A DNA stretch of 57,411 nucleotides from an uncultured Parvularculaceae bacterium (lineage in GTDB: Bacteria; Pseudomonadota; Alphaproteobacteria; Caulobacterales; Parvularculaceae). The position numbers were made by a program, and so were the translations under genes. The notes under the pieces are model-generated. The model worked only from the letters and a program-made list of their open reading frames with translations, was not told where the DNA came from and made no database searches. Below are positions 45,250-54,110 of the stretch, one piece after another. Within the stretch, counting starts at the first letter, position 1. Every line of letters begins with the position of its first letter. The DNA is taken from positions 1-57,411 of the forward strand of contig CALLPQ010000022.1 in assembly GCA_938015425.1 (NCBI GenBank), written 5' to 3'.

Positions 45250-46134
45250 TTATGTTTCGGTTTTTGCAACTTTGTCTTGTGTTTTCAAATCAAAATCACT
45301 GGCATCATGGCGCTCTAACAATTGCTCGCTTAAATCACCCCACGCCCTATTGACAATGCGGCCACGCTTAACCGCATCACGCCCTGCAATTTGTTTGGCC
45401 CATCTTTGCACATTCTTATAAGACTGGGTGTCAAGAAATTCTCCGGCTTCATATAAATGTCCTAAAGCTAACACACCATACCAAGGCCAGATTGCAATAT
45501 CCGCGATCGTATAATCAGCGCCGCACATATATTCATTTTGTTTCAAATGGCGATCTAGAACATCTAGCTGGCGTTTAACCTCCATTGAAAACCGGTCAAT
45601 ACAATATTCAATTTTAACTGGGGCATAAGCATAAAAGTGGCCAAACCCACCCCCCAGATAAGGGGCACTGCCCATTTGCCAAAACAACCATGATAAGCAT
45701 TGCGCCCGCTGTTCGGGTTCTTTGGGTAAGAAGGCATCAAACTTTTCTGCCAGATGTAAAAGGATAGAACCTGACTCAAACACCCTGATGGGTGTGGTTC
45801 CGCTTCGATCCATCAGTGCAGGAATTTTAGAGTTAGGGTTAATGTCAACAAAGCCACTACCAAACTGGTCGCCCTCACTAATATTGATAAAATAAGCATC
45901 ATATTCGGCCCCTTTAATCCCAAGGGCCAGCAACTCCTCCAGCATCACAGTCACTTTAACACCGTTAGGTGTTGCCAATGAATACAGTTGGAAAGGATGA
46001 CGCCCTACAGGTAATTCGGCCTCTTTAGTGGCACCAGCAATAGGTCTGTTTATGCTCGCAAAAGCACCGCCATTTTCTGATTCCCATTTCCATACTTTAG
46101 GGGGGGTATAAGTGTTTTCATCAGTCATTATCAT
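45250..46134 (-). CDS. yghU: Glutathione-dependent disulfide-bond oxidoreductase YghU
   Basis: 294-residue Nu-class GST-like protein; close resemblance to E. coli YghU in the opening segment (NTYTPPKVWKWE; GGAFASINRPIAG; VGRHPFQLYSLATPNGVKV). It reduces disulfides and organic peroxides using two glutathiones. The ATG at 46134 or 46128 is the start. The C-terminal ~15 residues are a charged extension absent from the core. It stands alone. Confidence 0.94.
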   Translation of the reverse strand: MIMTDENTYTPPKVWKWESENGGAFASINRPIAGATKEAELPVGRHPFQLYSLATPNGVKVTVMLEELLALGIKGAEYDAYFINISEGDQFGSGFVDINPNSKIPALMDRSGTTPIRVFESGSILLHLAEKFDAFLPKEPEQRAQCLSWLFWQMGSAPYLGGGFGHFYAYAPVKIEYCIDRFSMEVKRQLDVLDRHLKQNEYMCGADYTIADIAIWPWYGVLALGHLYEAGEFLDTQSYKNVQRWAKQIAGRDAVKRGRIVNRAWGDLSEQLLERHDASDFDLKTQDKVAKTET

Positions 46135-46225
46135 GGCTCCGTTATCAATTTTGCATAGTCGTCATTTAAGTTTTTATCATTATGTTGAAAGATAAAGAAC
46201 AGCAAATCATATCACATCATCTTGA

Positions 46226-46244
46226 TATAGGCTCAAAGCCTATA
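46226..46244. other. Perfect 8-bp hairpin between helicase and yghU
   Basis: TATAGGCT-CAA-AGCCTATA. It lies downstream of the helicase stop and upstream of yghU on the minus strand; no T-run follows, so its role is unclear. Confidence 0.6.
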
Positions 46245-46260
46245 CAGCCGTTTACCCTGA

Positions 46261-46316
46261 CACTTTTATCCTCATGTCTTTATTCTCATGCATTTATCCC
46301 CACACCTTTATCCTGA
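46261..46316. repeat. Degenerate 14-15-bp repeat over the helicase 3' end
   Basis: Four imperfect units with a core like CTTTATCCTCA (46261, 46276, 46290, 46305); the last covers the helicase stop codon. Confidence 0.65.
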
Positions 46317-48572
46317 GGCTTTTTTCTTGCGCATCGCGCGGGTTGGTTTATTCGTCCGGGTTTTGGGCTTTTTCTTTTTTGCACTTTTCTTGGGGAGTTT
46401 TTTAACTTTTTTGCCCGGCTTAAATCCGGTTTTAGATTTCTCTTCCTGATTTCTTTTTGGTTTCTTATTGCCCCGCTTCCCCGAGGGCGCACGCGTTTCA
46501 TCTCCCTCAAAACCAGTATTTTGATCTTCTGCCCGATTACCATCATGACGCGGTGTTTTTTGCCCCCGTTTGCGGTTTGGTTTTTTTGCCGTACGGAGAT
46601 TATTACCGATAAACTCTTCCTCTGGGGGATGACCATTTATATCGCCGGATGAAGAATATGGTTTTGCATCCTTTTTAGGCATTTTGCGATCAGATTTAGA
46701 TACATGTTTTACAGGCGACTTTGGAGAAGGTTGACGACTATCTTTTTCTTGCTCTTTAAAAGATGCATTATCTTGCGTTTGGATTTCATCCGTATTTGAA
46801 TTTTGTTTTTTATCTTTCGCTCGTTTTGGGTATTGGCTTTTATCGCGCGGTTTGTAAGACGGCATTTGATCCGCCTGACTAAAATCAGGCTTTCCTTCAA
46901 GGCGTGACGCGGTAATCGCTTTCTCGATCTTACCTTGCGGGCCAATATTTTCTACAAATTGATCAACCCCGTTAGCGGAAATTTCAACAAAGGTGCGCGT
47001 TTCACTAATCTTAATGGCACCAATATTGGCTTTTTTTAATCCGCCGGACTTACACAACATAGGCAATATCCAACGCGGTTCCGCTTTTTGTTTGCGACCC
47101 AGATTAAGGGAGAACCAAACGCCATCGGCAAAATCACCCCGGGTAGAGCGGGGGCCACGCCCCTCGCCATCCTGACGGCCTTTACCCCGCGATGATCGTC
47201 GGTCGTCTTTATAATGATCATGATGGGCATCACCCGCATCAATCAGCTCTTCCGGCGCAGAGCGATCTGCGCGATATTGGCGCACAAAAGCAGCAGCAAT
47301 ATTTTCAACAGAATAAGTACTCAATAACTTATCAACAATCTCGCGCTCATCATCGCCCACGGCTTCGCTAAGAGCAGGATTGCCCACCATGCGTTCATTA
47401 TCTTTTTCAATCACATCTTCAACAGAAGGGGGTGTGCCCCACTCGGCTTTGATTTTTGCCGACATTAAAAGGCGCTCGGTGCGTTTACGCGCTTGATAGG
47501 GAATAATCAGGGCACTGACGCCTTTGCGCCCTGCCCGTCCGGTGCGACCACTACGGTGCAGCAAAGCCTCGGCATTTTTAGGAATATCAGCATGAATAAC
47601 CAATTCCAGATCCGGCAAATCCAGACCGCGCGCTGCAACATCGGTGGCTATACACACTTGCGCCCGACCATCACGTAAAGATTGCAAGGCGTTGGTGCGT
47701 TCTTTCTGGCTTAACTCCCCCGACAGGGCCACAACAGAAAACCCACGATTATTAAATCGCGATACCATTTTATTAACCGCAACCCGCGTATCTCCAAACA
47801 CAATCGCGTTTTTAGCATCGTAATAGCGTAAAACATTTATAATGGCATTTTCACGGTCCGGTGCGGCAACCGTCATGACCCGATACTGGATATCCATATG
47901 CTGTTTGGCTTCAGCAGCGGTGTTCACCCGCACCGCATCTTTTTGATATTTTTTTGCCATGCCCAAAATGGTTTTTGGTACTGTGGCAGAAAACATTAAT
48001 GTGCGACGTTGCTGCGGGGCGGCCCCTAAAATCAATTCCAGCTCTTCGCGAAATCCCATCTTCAGCATTTCATCCGCTTCGTCCAGAACGATCCCCTTTA
48101 GTCCGCCCATCTCCAAAGTGCCACGCTTTATATGATCACATAACCGACCTGGAGTGCCCACAACAATATGTGCCCCTCTGGCGAGGGCCCGCCGTTCATC
48201 GCGCATATCCATACCGCCAACACACGTGGCCAATTTTGCTCCCGCCATCCCATAGAGCCACTCAAGCTCGCGGCTGACCTGAAGGGCCAACTCACGGGTT
48301 GGGGCAATGACAAGAGCAAGCGGTTTGCCATACTCCCTTAACTTATCGCTTTTTCCCAAAAGGGTTGGCGCTAAGGCAATACCAAAAGCAACAGTTTTAC
48401 CGGAACCAGTTTGCGCAGAAACCAGCAAGTCAGCTTCATCCAGTTCAGGCTTTAAAATGGCTTCTTGCACAGGGGTCAAGGCGCTATATCCACGTTGGGT
48501 TAACGCTTTTGCCAAGCTAGGCACGACCCCGATAAACGGAGTTTCTTGAGAAACGGTCATAAGGTCTTTCAA
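46308..48572 (-). CDS. DEAD-box RNA helicase with DbpA-type domain and long basic tail
   Basis: 754 residues. Helicase motifs: Walker A SAQTGSGKT near 50-60, PTRELA, DEADEML, SAT, and HRSGRTGRAGRKG. After ~370 a linker leads to a DbpA/CsdA-like RNA-binding domain (about 500-560; WFSLNLGRKQKAEPRW). The last ~180 residues are low-complexity, Lys/Arg/Ser-rich with repeated KK and RK clusters. It probably remodels rRNA or mRNA in ribosome assembly or cold adaptation, like DeaD/CsdA. The tail is exceptionally long and basic. Confidence 0.93.
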   Translation of the reverse strand: MKDLMTVSQETPFIGVVPSLAKALTQRGYSALTPVQEAILKPELDEADLLVSAQTGSGKTVAFGIALAPTLLGKSDKLREYGKPLALVIAPTRELALQVSRELEWLYGMAGAKLATCVGGMDMRDERRALARGAHIVVGTPGRLCDHIKRGTLEMGGLKGIVLDEADEMLKMGFREELELILGAAPQQRRTLMFSATVPKTILGMAKKYQKDAVRVNTAAEAKQHMDIQYRVMTVAAPDRENAIINVLRYYDAKNAIVFGDTRVAVNKMVSRFNNRGFSVVALSGELSQKERTNALQSLRDGRAQVCIATDVAARGLDLPDLELVIHADIPKNAEALLHRSGRTGRAGRKGVSALIIPYQARKRTERLLMSAKIKAEWGTPPSVEDVIEKDNERMVGNPALSEAVGDDEREIVDKLLSTYSVENIAAAFVRQYRADRSAPEELIDAGDAHHDHYKDDRRSSRGKGRQDGEGRGPRSTRGDFADGVWFSLNLGRKQKAEPRWILPMLCKSGGLKKANIGAIKISETRTFVEISANGVDQFVENIGPQGKIEKAITASRLEGKPDFSQADQMPSYKPRDKSQYPKRAKDKKQNSNTDEIQTQDNASFKEQEKDSRQPSPKSPVKHVSKSDRKMPKKDAKPYSSSGDINGHPPEEEFIGNNLRTAKKPNRKRGQKTPRHDGNRAEDQNTGFEGDETRAPSGKRGNKKPKRNQEEKSKTGFKPGKKVKKLPKKSAKKKKPKTRTNKPTRAMRKKKASG

Positions 48573-48734
48573 TTATCAAATGCATTTATGAATGCAACAA
48601 ATGGCGCAAAAACAGGTGTATAAAGGTAAAAGGGTTGCGCCCTAATCTAAAAACCATCTTCTATGGTGAAAAACCAGTTATGCATAGCACAAACTCGAAT
48701 ATCACTGATGTTTTATTATTAACGCCGGCTATTC

Positions 48735-50069
48735 CTAACTTCCATTAAGAGCCGTCCATAATCTGTCAATTCGTGCAGGGCCCGTTACTGAACCAGTTAC
48801 CGAACCAGTTACCGAACCTGTTCCCGAGCTTGTTCCCGAGCTTGTTAAAGACCCCGTCACCGATAATGACAGGGCATTGGCATTTATGATTTCCCCAGCA
48901 ATAGCCATTAAATCATTAGGGGTTACCGCCTTAATACGGTCTAAAATCATTTTGGGTGTCCGGCATTCCCCGAAAGTCATTAATTGTGCGGAGGCTCCTT
49001 CAATACGGGCGACAGGACTTTCCCTCCCCATCAATATGGACGAGCGTAACAAGGCCTTGGCACGGTCCAGTTCCGCATCATTAATATTTTCCGCCATCGC
49101 TTTTAATTCATTGGCGACTAAATGACAGGCTTTTTCCGCTTGCTCTGCATCCGTACCAATATAAGCCCCAATTAACCCCCCTTCATCAAAACTATCAGAA
49201 AATGCGTAGACAGAATAAGCAAGGCCAAATTCTTCTCTTATTTTTTGGAATAACCGTGAAGACATGCCCCCGCCAAGGACATCGGAAAATAACCGCGCCG
49301 CCAAATAACGATCATCATCATACCCAAAACCGGGATAAGCAATGGCAATATGGGTTTGTTCCAAGGGCTTATCATCATAGTGTATCCCGCCGCGATAAAC
49401 CGGTCGCTTTCGTCCATCAACCGTCCCCTCAATGGGGGAAGGTTTCAAGTCCCCGTAAAAATTTTGTGCCATCGCAAACAGACTATCAGGGTCCACCCCG
49501 CCTGACGCTGCCAGCACCATATTAGGCGCGTAGTATAAACGGTCCATAAAACCGGTTAATTTTTGGCGCGAATGCCCCCGCACTGAATTTATAGACCCCA
49601 AGATGGGCCGCCCTAAAGAATGATCACCCCAAGCAACCCGCGACAGGTTTTCAAACACGCTATCATCGGGATCATCGGCCGCCTCGCCAATTTCTTGAAT
49701 GACCACATCTTTTTCCCGCTCAAGTTCGGCTTCATCAAACACGGGTTGCATTAAAATATCGGCCAGAATTTCACTGACATGATTAAAATCATCTTTTAAA
49801 AAACGCCCATAATATCCCGTACGCTGATGACTGGTTGCCGCATCCAATGACCCGCCAACATTCTCCAACTCGATCGCAATATCACGGGCACTGCGGGTCT
49901 TGGTCCCTTTAAAGGCCATATGCTCTAACAAATGTGCGATGCCCGCCTCATCATCGGCTTCATCCAGCGTACCCGCCTTAACCCACATGCCCATAGCCAC
50001 AGAGGAAAAATCAGGGATGGGGTCACATATAATGCGCAGCCCATTATCTAACGTCATTATTTCAGCCAT
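48735..50069 (-). CDS. M16-family zinc peptidase (processing-peptidase-like)
   Basis: 444 residues, inverzincin fold. The zinc motif HLLEH (in IAHLLEHMAFKGT) with the downstream Glu in EREKDVVIQEIGEA marks an active peptidase related to mitochondrial processing peptidase beta. Alphaproteobacterial homologues lie next to thrC, as here (16 bp gap). The C-terminus carries a repetitive tail of GSVT/SSGT units (about residues 409-433) made by 12-bp DNA repeats, not part of the usual family end. Confidence 0.93.
   Translation of the reverse strand: MAEIMTLDNGLRIICDPIPDFSSVAMGMWVKAGTLDEADDEAGIAHLLEHMAFKGTKTRSARDIAIELENVGGSLDAATSHQRTGYYGRFLKDDFNHVSEILADILMQPVFDEAELEREKDVVIQEIGEAADDPDDSVFENLSRVAWGDHSLGRPILGSINSVRGHSRQKLTGFMDRLYYAPNMVLAASGGVDPDSLFAMAQNFYGDLKPSPIEGTVDGRKRPVYRGGIHYDDKPLEQTHIAIAYPGFGYDDDRYLAARLFSDVLGGGMSSRLFQKIREEFGLAYSVYAFSDSFDEGGLIGAYIGTDAEQAEKACHLVANELKAMAENINDAELDRAKALLRSSILMGRESPVARIEGASAQLMTFGECRTPKMILDRIKAVTPNDLMAIAGEIINANALSLSVTGSLTSSGTSSGTGSVTGSVTGSVTGPARIDRLWTALNGS
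48784..48843. repeat. 12-bp tandem repeat, five units, in the peptidase C-terminus
   Basis: Units GTTACTGAACCA, GTTACCGAACCA, GTTACCGAACCT, GTTCCCGAGCTT and GTTCCCGAGCTT in register (48784-48843). Being a multiple of three they add four residues each without a frameshift. Confidence 0.95.
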
Positions 50070-50084
50070 AAATCTCTCTTAAAA

Positions 50085-51491
50085 CTATACTGTTTGGGCA
50101 TGACCAAGGATAAAGGCACGAATTGCAGCCGGATCAGCAGCGCAATGGGACATGACCTCTGGACGATCATATAAATCCTCCATGCTTTTTGGCAGGCTGG
50201 GGGTTTGCCCCGTTGCGGCCACCACACTTTCAGGGAATTTCGCCGGATGGGCGGTGGATAAAGTGACCATTGTGCCGGTATGATCGCGTTCACGATCGGC
50301 AATCTTTTTGGCAACCACGCACCCAACAGCCGTATGCGGATCAATCAAATAACTCGAGCTCTCAAAATGCTCTTTCATGCAAACAATAACCTCTTTCTCG
50401 CTCGCCATTTGTGAGGTGAACAATGGGGACATCTTCTCAAAGAGCGTTTTGGGGAGTGTAAAGCCGCCAGATTGTTTTTGACACGCCATTAACGCCCGCA
50501 CCTGATCACTATCACGGCCTGACATTTCAAAAATCAACCTTTCGAAATTACTGGCCACTTGAATATCCATAGAGGGAGATGTGGTTGCATTTACCTTTGT
50601 GGGTTGATAGTCACCTGTTTGCAAAACGCGATGAACAATATCATTTTGGTTTGTTGCCGCACAAAGGCGATGAATAGGAAGGCCCATTTTATGGGCCACA
50701 AAACCCGCAAATATATCACCAAAATTGCCTGTGGGCACGCAATAGGATAGTTTTCTATCGGGCGCACCCAAGGCAACCGCTGACGCAAAATAATAGACCG
50801 ATTGAATGGCGATACGCGCCCAGTTAATAGAATTAACACCGCCAAGGGCAACATTTTGCGCAAACTCACGCTCCCCAAAAAGGGTTTTTACAATAGATTG
50901 ACAATCATCAAATGTCCCGTCCACCGCAATATTAAAGATATTGGCGGCACCACTTGTGGTCATAATTTTTCGTTGCACGGCAGAAATTTTACCTTCGGGG
51001 TGCAAGATAAAAACATTTAACCGAGCTTTATTTTTAAGGGCCTCAATTGCTGCCCCGCCAGTATCCCCCGAGGTAGCGCCGATAATCGTCAGTTTCTGAT
51101 CGCGCTTTGCCAGCACTTTTTCAAACATCAACCCCAATAGCTGCATCGCCACATCTTTAAACGCAAGAGTTGGCCCATGGAACAATTCCAATATCCACTC
51201 ATCATCACCAATTTGCCTCAGCGGTGCCACCGCCGGATGGGTAAAATTCGCAAAAGCATGCTCGCACATTTCGGCCAATTCACCATCGGTAAATGTATCT
51301 CCCACAAAGGGAGATAAAACTGCACAGGCAATCGCGGCAAAGGATTGGCCTTTAAACCTTGCAATATCTGCGCTCGAAAAATGTGGCCACTCTTCCGGCA
51401 TATAGAGCCCACCATCAGGGGCCAACCCCGCCAATAACGCCTCTTCAAAAGAAACGCTGGGGGCGCGCCCTCTGGTGGAACAATATCGCAT
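50085..51491 (-). CDS. thrC: Threonine synthase
   Basis: 468 residues from the ATG at 51491. PLP-dependent conversion of O-phosphohomoserine to threonine. The PLP lysine lies in GPTLAFKDVAMQL near residue 110; ATSGDTGGAAIEA and PTGNFGDIFAG bind the cofactor phosphate and substrate. The opening MRYCSTRG is typical of the bacterial class with an N-terminal thr_synth_N domain. It precedes the M16 peptidase gene, the usual alphaproteobacterial order. Confidence 0.95.
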   Translation of the reverse strand: MRYCSTRGRAPSVSFEEALLAGLAPDGGLYMPEEWPHFSSADIARFKGQSFAAIACAVLSPFVGDTFTDGELAEMCEHAFANFTHPAVAPLRQIGDDEWILELFHGPTLAFKDVAMQLLGLMFEKVLAKRDQKLTIIGATSGDTGGAAIEALKNKARLNVFILHPEGKISAVQRKIMTTSGAANIFNIAVDGTFDDCQSIVKTLFGEREFAQNVALGGVNSINWARIAIQSVYYFASAVALGAPDRKLSYCVPTGNFGDIFAGFVAHKMGLPIHRLCAATNQNDIVHRVLQTGDYQPTKVNATTSPSMDIQVASNFERLIFEMSGRDSDQVRALMACQKQSGGFTLPKTLFEKMSPLFTSQMASEKEVIVCMKEHFESSSYLIDPHTAVGCVVAKKIADRERDHTGTMVTLSTAHPAKFPESVVAATGQTPSLPKSMEDLYDRPEVMSHCAADPAAIRAFILGHAQTV

Positions 51492-51570
51492 CAAATTATC
51501 CTAAATTATAAGGCCTTAGAGCCCGAATCAAACACCGTCAAACGACTTCAGCAGATTGTATACCAGATAT

Positions 51571-51598
51571 CGGTCAGGCTCTTACGGTCAGGCTTTTA
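51571..51598. repeat. 14-bp tandem duplication near a gene end
   Basis: CGGTCAGGCTCTTA followed by the same unit with one change (51585-51598), immediately downstream of the paraoxonase-like gene's stop. Confidence 0.9.
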
Positions 51599-51602
51599 GC
51601 GG

Positions 51603-52652
51603 TTATCGGTCCATATCACAAATCAAGAATTTTTCCTCATAGAGAGAACCAATAATAAGTTTTCTTACAGACCTAGCTGCAACTGACGATCCTGAAAGAG
51701 ATGCTCCGTCATCAGAATAAAGAGTAGAAACCTCTTTGGTTTTTGGATCGAACGTATAAACCCGCGATGGAGCCAGTATATCTTTATCACGTCTATGACG
51801 GGCCAAAGCCAAGGGCTGCGGGTGGGCCCCAATCAAGAATAACCCCTCTTCATCAATATTGATATTATCCACCGCCGCCCCGACCCTTATTCTTTCAGAA
51901 AAGGTCAAATATCCGGTTTCATCATCACGGTCATATTCAATAATATTCCCGCCAGCCGTTTCAGCCACATAAAGCTTTTGACCATTACCATCTAAAGCAA
52001 TGCCATTTGCATTCTGGATGCTGCTCGCTGCCTCATGCCAAGATATACCATTAAAAAATAGGACGCGGCCCGTGCGCTGACGTAACAAGAAGCTCAACCG
52101 CCCGAGTATATTGGAACTGCCTGAATATTTATCATTGGTCACATAAAACGCACGCGGGCCAACCGCAATAATGTCATTAGGGTTGCTTAAGCGTTTTTCT
52201 TTTAACGTTTCCAGATGGGCTAAATCCCCTTGCCCATCCACATCATAAATCTCGACGGCATTGTCAGCCTCATTCACCACGAATAAGCGTTTAACCCCCG
52301 CCCCTTCAAAAAAATGGATACCCTGAGGGGCAAAATTTTCAGGCACGCCCTTCGTCCGGTCATACCAAGAACTATCTTCAAGGGGATTATGAATATCAAA
52401 TAGGTGGATGGCCCCGCGCTTGCGGTCATCCCTTTTTGCTCTGCGATTATAAGAAGAAATAAAAGCCTTTCGGCGCGTGCCATCAAACTGTATGTCTTCC
52501 GGGCCGGCTATTCCAGTGACCGCCTGACATTGACCATTAAAGCTGGAGCGGACCTCTTCAAAATGATTGAATGAGCGAACAATCCACACCCCCCATGCAG
52601 CCACACCAATCAACAATATTAAACCGAGGAACGCAATAATCCGTTTCATCAT
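51603..52652 (-). CDS. Paraoxonase/arylesterase-like beta-propeller protein, membrane-anchored
   Basis: About 349 residues with an N-terminal membrane anchor or uncleaved signal (residues 4-26) then a six-bladed propeller of the PON family. Calcium-site segments match human PON1: GPEDIQFD, NPNDIIAVG, NANGIAL and VDNINID all keep the metal ligands. The two catalytic-type histidines of PON1 (115 and 134) correspond to Gln in PQGIHFF and Glu in VVNEADN. It may be an inactive or altered lactonase. Start chosen at an ATG at 52652 or 52649; no good ribosome site is visible. Confidence 0.83.
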   Translation of the reverse strand: MMKRIIAFLGLILLIGVAAWGVWIVRSFNHFEEVRSSFNGQCQAVTGIAGPEDIQFDGTRRKAFISSYNRRAKRDDRKRGAIHLFDIHNPLEDSSWYDRTKGVPENFAPQGIHFFEGAGVKRLFVVNEADNAVEIYDVDGQGDLAHLETLKEKRLSNPNDIIAVGPRAFYVTNDKYSGSSNILGRLSFLLRQRTGRVLFFNGISWHEAASSIQNANGIALDGNGQKLYVAETAGGNIIEYDRDDETGYLTFSERIRVGAAVDNINIDEEGLFLIGAHPQPLALARHRRDKDILAPSRVYTFDPKTKEVSTLYSDDGASLSGSSVAARSVRKLIIGSLYEEKFLICDMDR

Positions 52653-52936
52653 CCACACTTTTAATAATTACGGCTGTAAACGCCTCAATAGCGTTCGTTT
52701 TGTCTGACTCATCTAATAACAGGGTTTACCTTAATCACGGTTTTGCCCAATGGGAATGCGCTATAATCTATTTTTTATAGTTTTCTTAAAACAAGAAAGG
52801 GTTTTCCATCGGAAACGACATTTTTTCCATGAATAGCCGACTTTTCCCTTGCCAGAACAACGTTCCCATCGTATAGCCGCCCATCATATATTGGATTATG
52901 TCCAATCCCCCTATTTAGACTTTTTGAGATTGTGCC

Positions 52937-53158
52937 ATGAAAAAAGACATTCATCCCGATTATCACACAATTAAAGTGGTTCTAACCAATGGCGAGAGCT
53001 TCGAAACGCGCTCTACCTATGGGGAACCGGGCACAACCCTAAATCTGGATATTGATCCAAGCTCCCACCCTGCATGGACAGGCGGCCCACAAGCCCTATC
53101 CGACAAAGGTGCGGTTTCCAAATTTAACAAAAAATTTGGTGCTTTCGGTATTAAATAA
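52937..53158 (+). CDS. rpmE: 50S ribosomal protein L31, zinc-independent form
   Basis: 73 residues with the L31 opening [19 protein letters not shown] and the late [11 protein letters not shown]. The zinc-binding cysteines of the C+ form are absent: the site reads SHPAWTG where Cys-rich forms have CSNCHPFYTG. L31 sits at the inter-subunit bridge. The zinc-less form spares zinc. An ABC transporter gene that commonly follows in alphaproteobacteria is missing; rcdA follows convergently. Confidence 0.93.
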   Translation: MKKDIHPDYHTIKVVLTNGESFETRSTYGEPGTTLNLDIDPSSHPAWTGGPQALSDKGAVSKFNKKFGAFGIK

Positions 53159-53205
53159 TTACCACTTAATACAATAGCCTATATCACTTATCTCATAGAA
53201 TAGAT

Positions 53206-53223
53206 GACCAAACGGGTTTGGTC
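53206..53223. other. Hairpin after rpmE
   Basis: GACCAAA-CGGG-TTTGGTC, a perfect 7-bp stem about 50 bp past the rpmE stop; followed by GTTATAG, so a weak terminator at best. Confidence 0.55.
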
Positions 53224-53405
53224 GTTATAGCTATGTTTTAAAGAAGTATGTTTATCAGGTCTGGGCTTTATAATGCCCATGGTGCGTAGTTTTCATGGTA
53301 CATAAAAGTATAGATAACAATTATTACAGCCTGCATTAAGCCTAAACTTTTCAAGACGTTCTCGCAGATCGGTCAAACCCGATATTACCTTGAAGATGAA
53401 TTAGC

Positions 53406-53930
53406 CTACATCTCGCCCGAGCCAAAAGCTTTCATGAGCGCCCTTTGTTGGGCTGCGGCCCCTTGCTCAAGGCTATCAATGTCTTGTGATGCAAATAGGC
53501 CAAGGTCAAGGCGCGAGATACGGTCATAAAGACTATCACTCCGTTCAATCAACTCACCCAAAGCTTGGGGCAAGTCTTCGTGTTGATTGCGTTTTGGCAG
53601 GCTTTCCTGATCACGTGGATTGATACGGTATTTCGTATCCTGAGCTTCATTAATGCTCATATCCCCTTCACGTAGGGCTCGCAAAACCAAAAGCCATGAC
53701 GCAATTTGCATCAATTGCGTTGTTAAACGCATAGACGACCCCGCATAAGCCATCGCACCAGAACGTGACATGGTTTTTGAAATTTCCCGCCCCTCACCAT
53801 CGAGGTAATTGGCTGTTTCTTCAACTAACGCCATTCCTTCACGAAAAGTGCGGGAAAACAACGCAGACTGAATAAAATTATCAACGCCACCAACCATATT
53901 GATGACCTCCATATCATTAACTTCGTGCAT
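53406..53930 (-). CDS. rcdA: RcdA-like cell-cycle proteolysis adaptor (DUF1465)
   Basis: 174 residues from the ATG at 53930 (AAGGA seven bases upstream). Three-helix DUF1465 architecture: IQSALFSRTFREGMALVEE, then MAYAGSSMRLTTQLMQIASWLLVLRALREGDM, then a C-terminal helix with DLPQALGELIERSDSLYDRI. In Caulobacter RcdA joins PopA and CpdR in delivering CtrA to ClpXP. The presence of this gene suggests a CtrA-type cell-cycle circuit here. Confidence 0.87.
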   Translation of the reverse strand: MHEVNDMEVINMVGGVDNFIQSALFSRTFREGMALVEETANYLDGEGREISKTMSRSGAMAYAGSSMRLTTQLMQIASWLLVLRALREGDMSINEAQDTKYRINPRDQESLPKRNQHEDLPQALGELIERSDSLYDRISRLDLGLFASQDIDSLEQGAAAQQRALMKAFGSGEM

Positions 53931-54110
53931 CACAATGTCCTTTTATATATCATTGAATGGCTAACAATCAAAATTAAAAAGAAAGACGAAGCCCTGCTTT
54001 TATCGGTTGTTTTTCATTATGCCTTAATTCGTATTACACGTTAAATAAGCAACCTATATGCCACATTAAACCCTGTTAACCTTAACAAAACACAATACTA
54101 TAGGTGAGAT

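Noticed and set aside
52775-52966. 63-codon minus-strand frame overlapping the rpmE start
   Set aside because: Begins inside rpmE on the other strand, no ribosome site, no known motif; looks like a chance frame.
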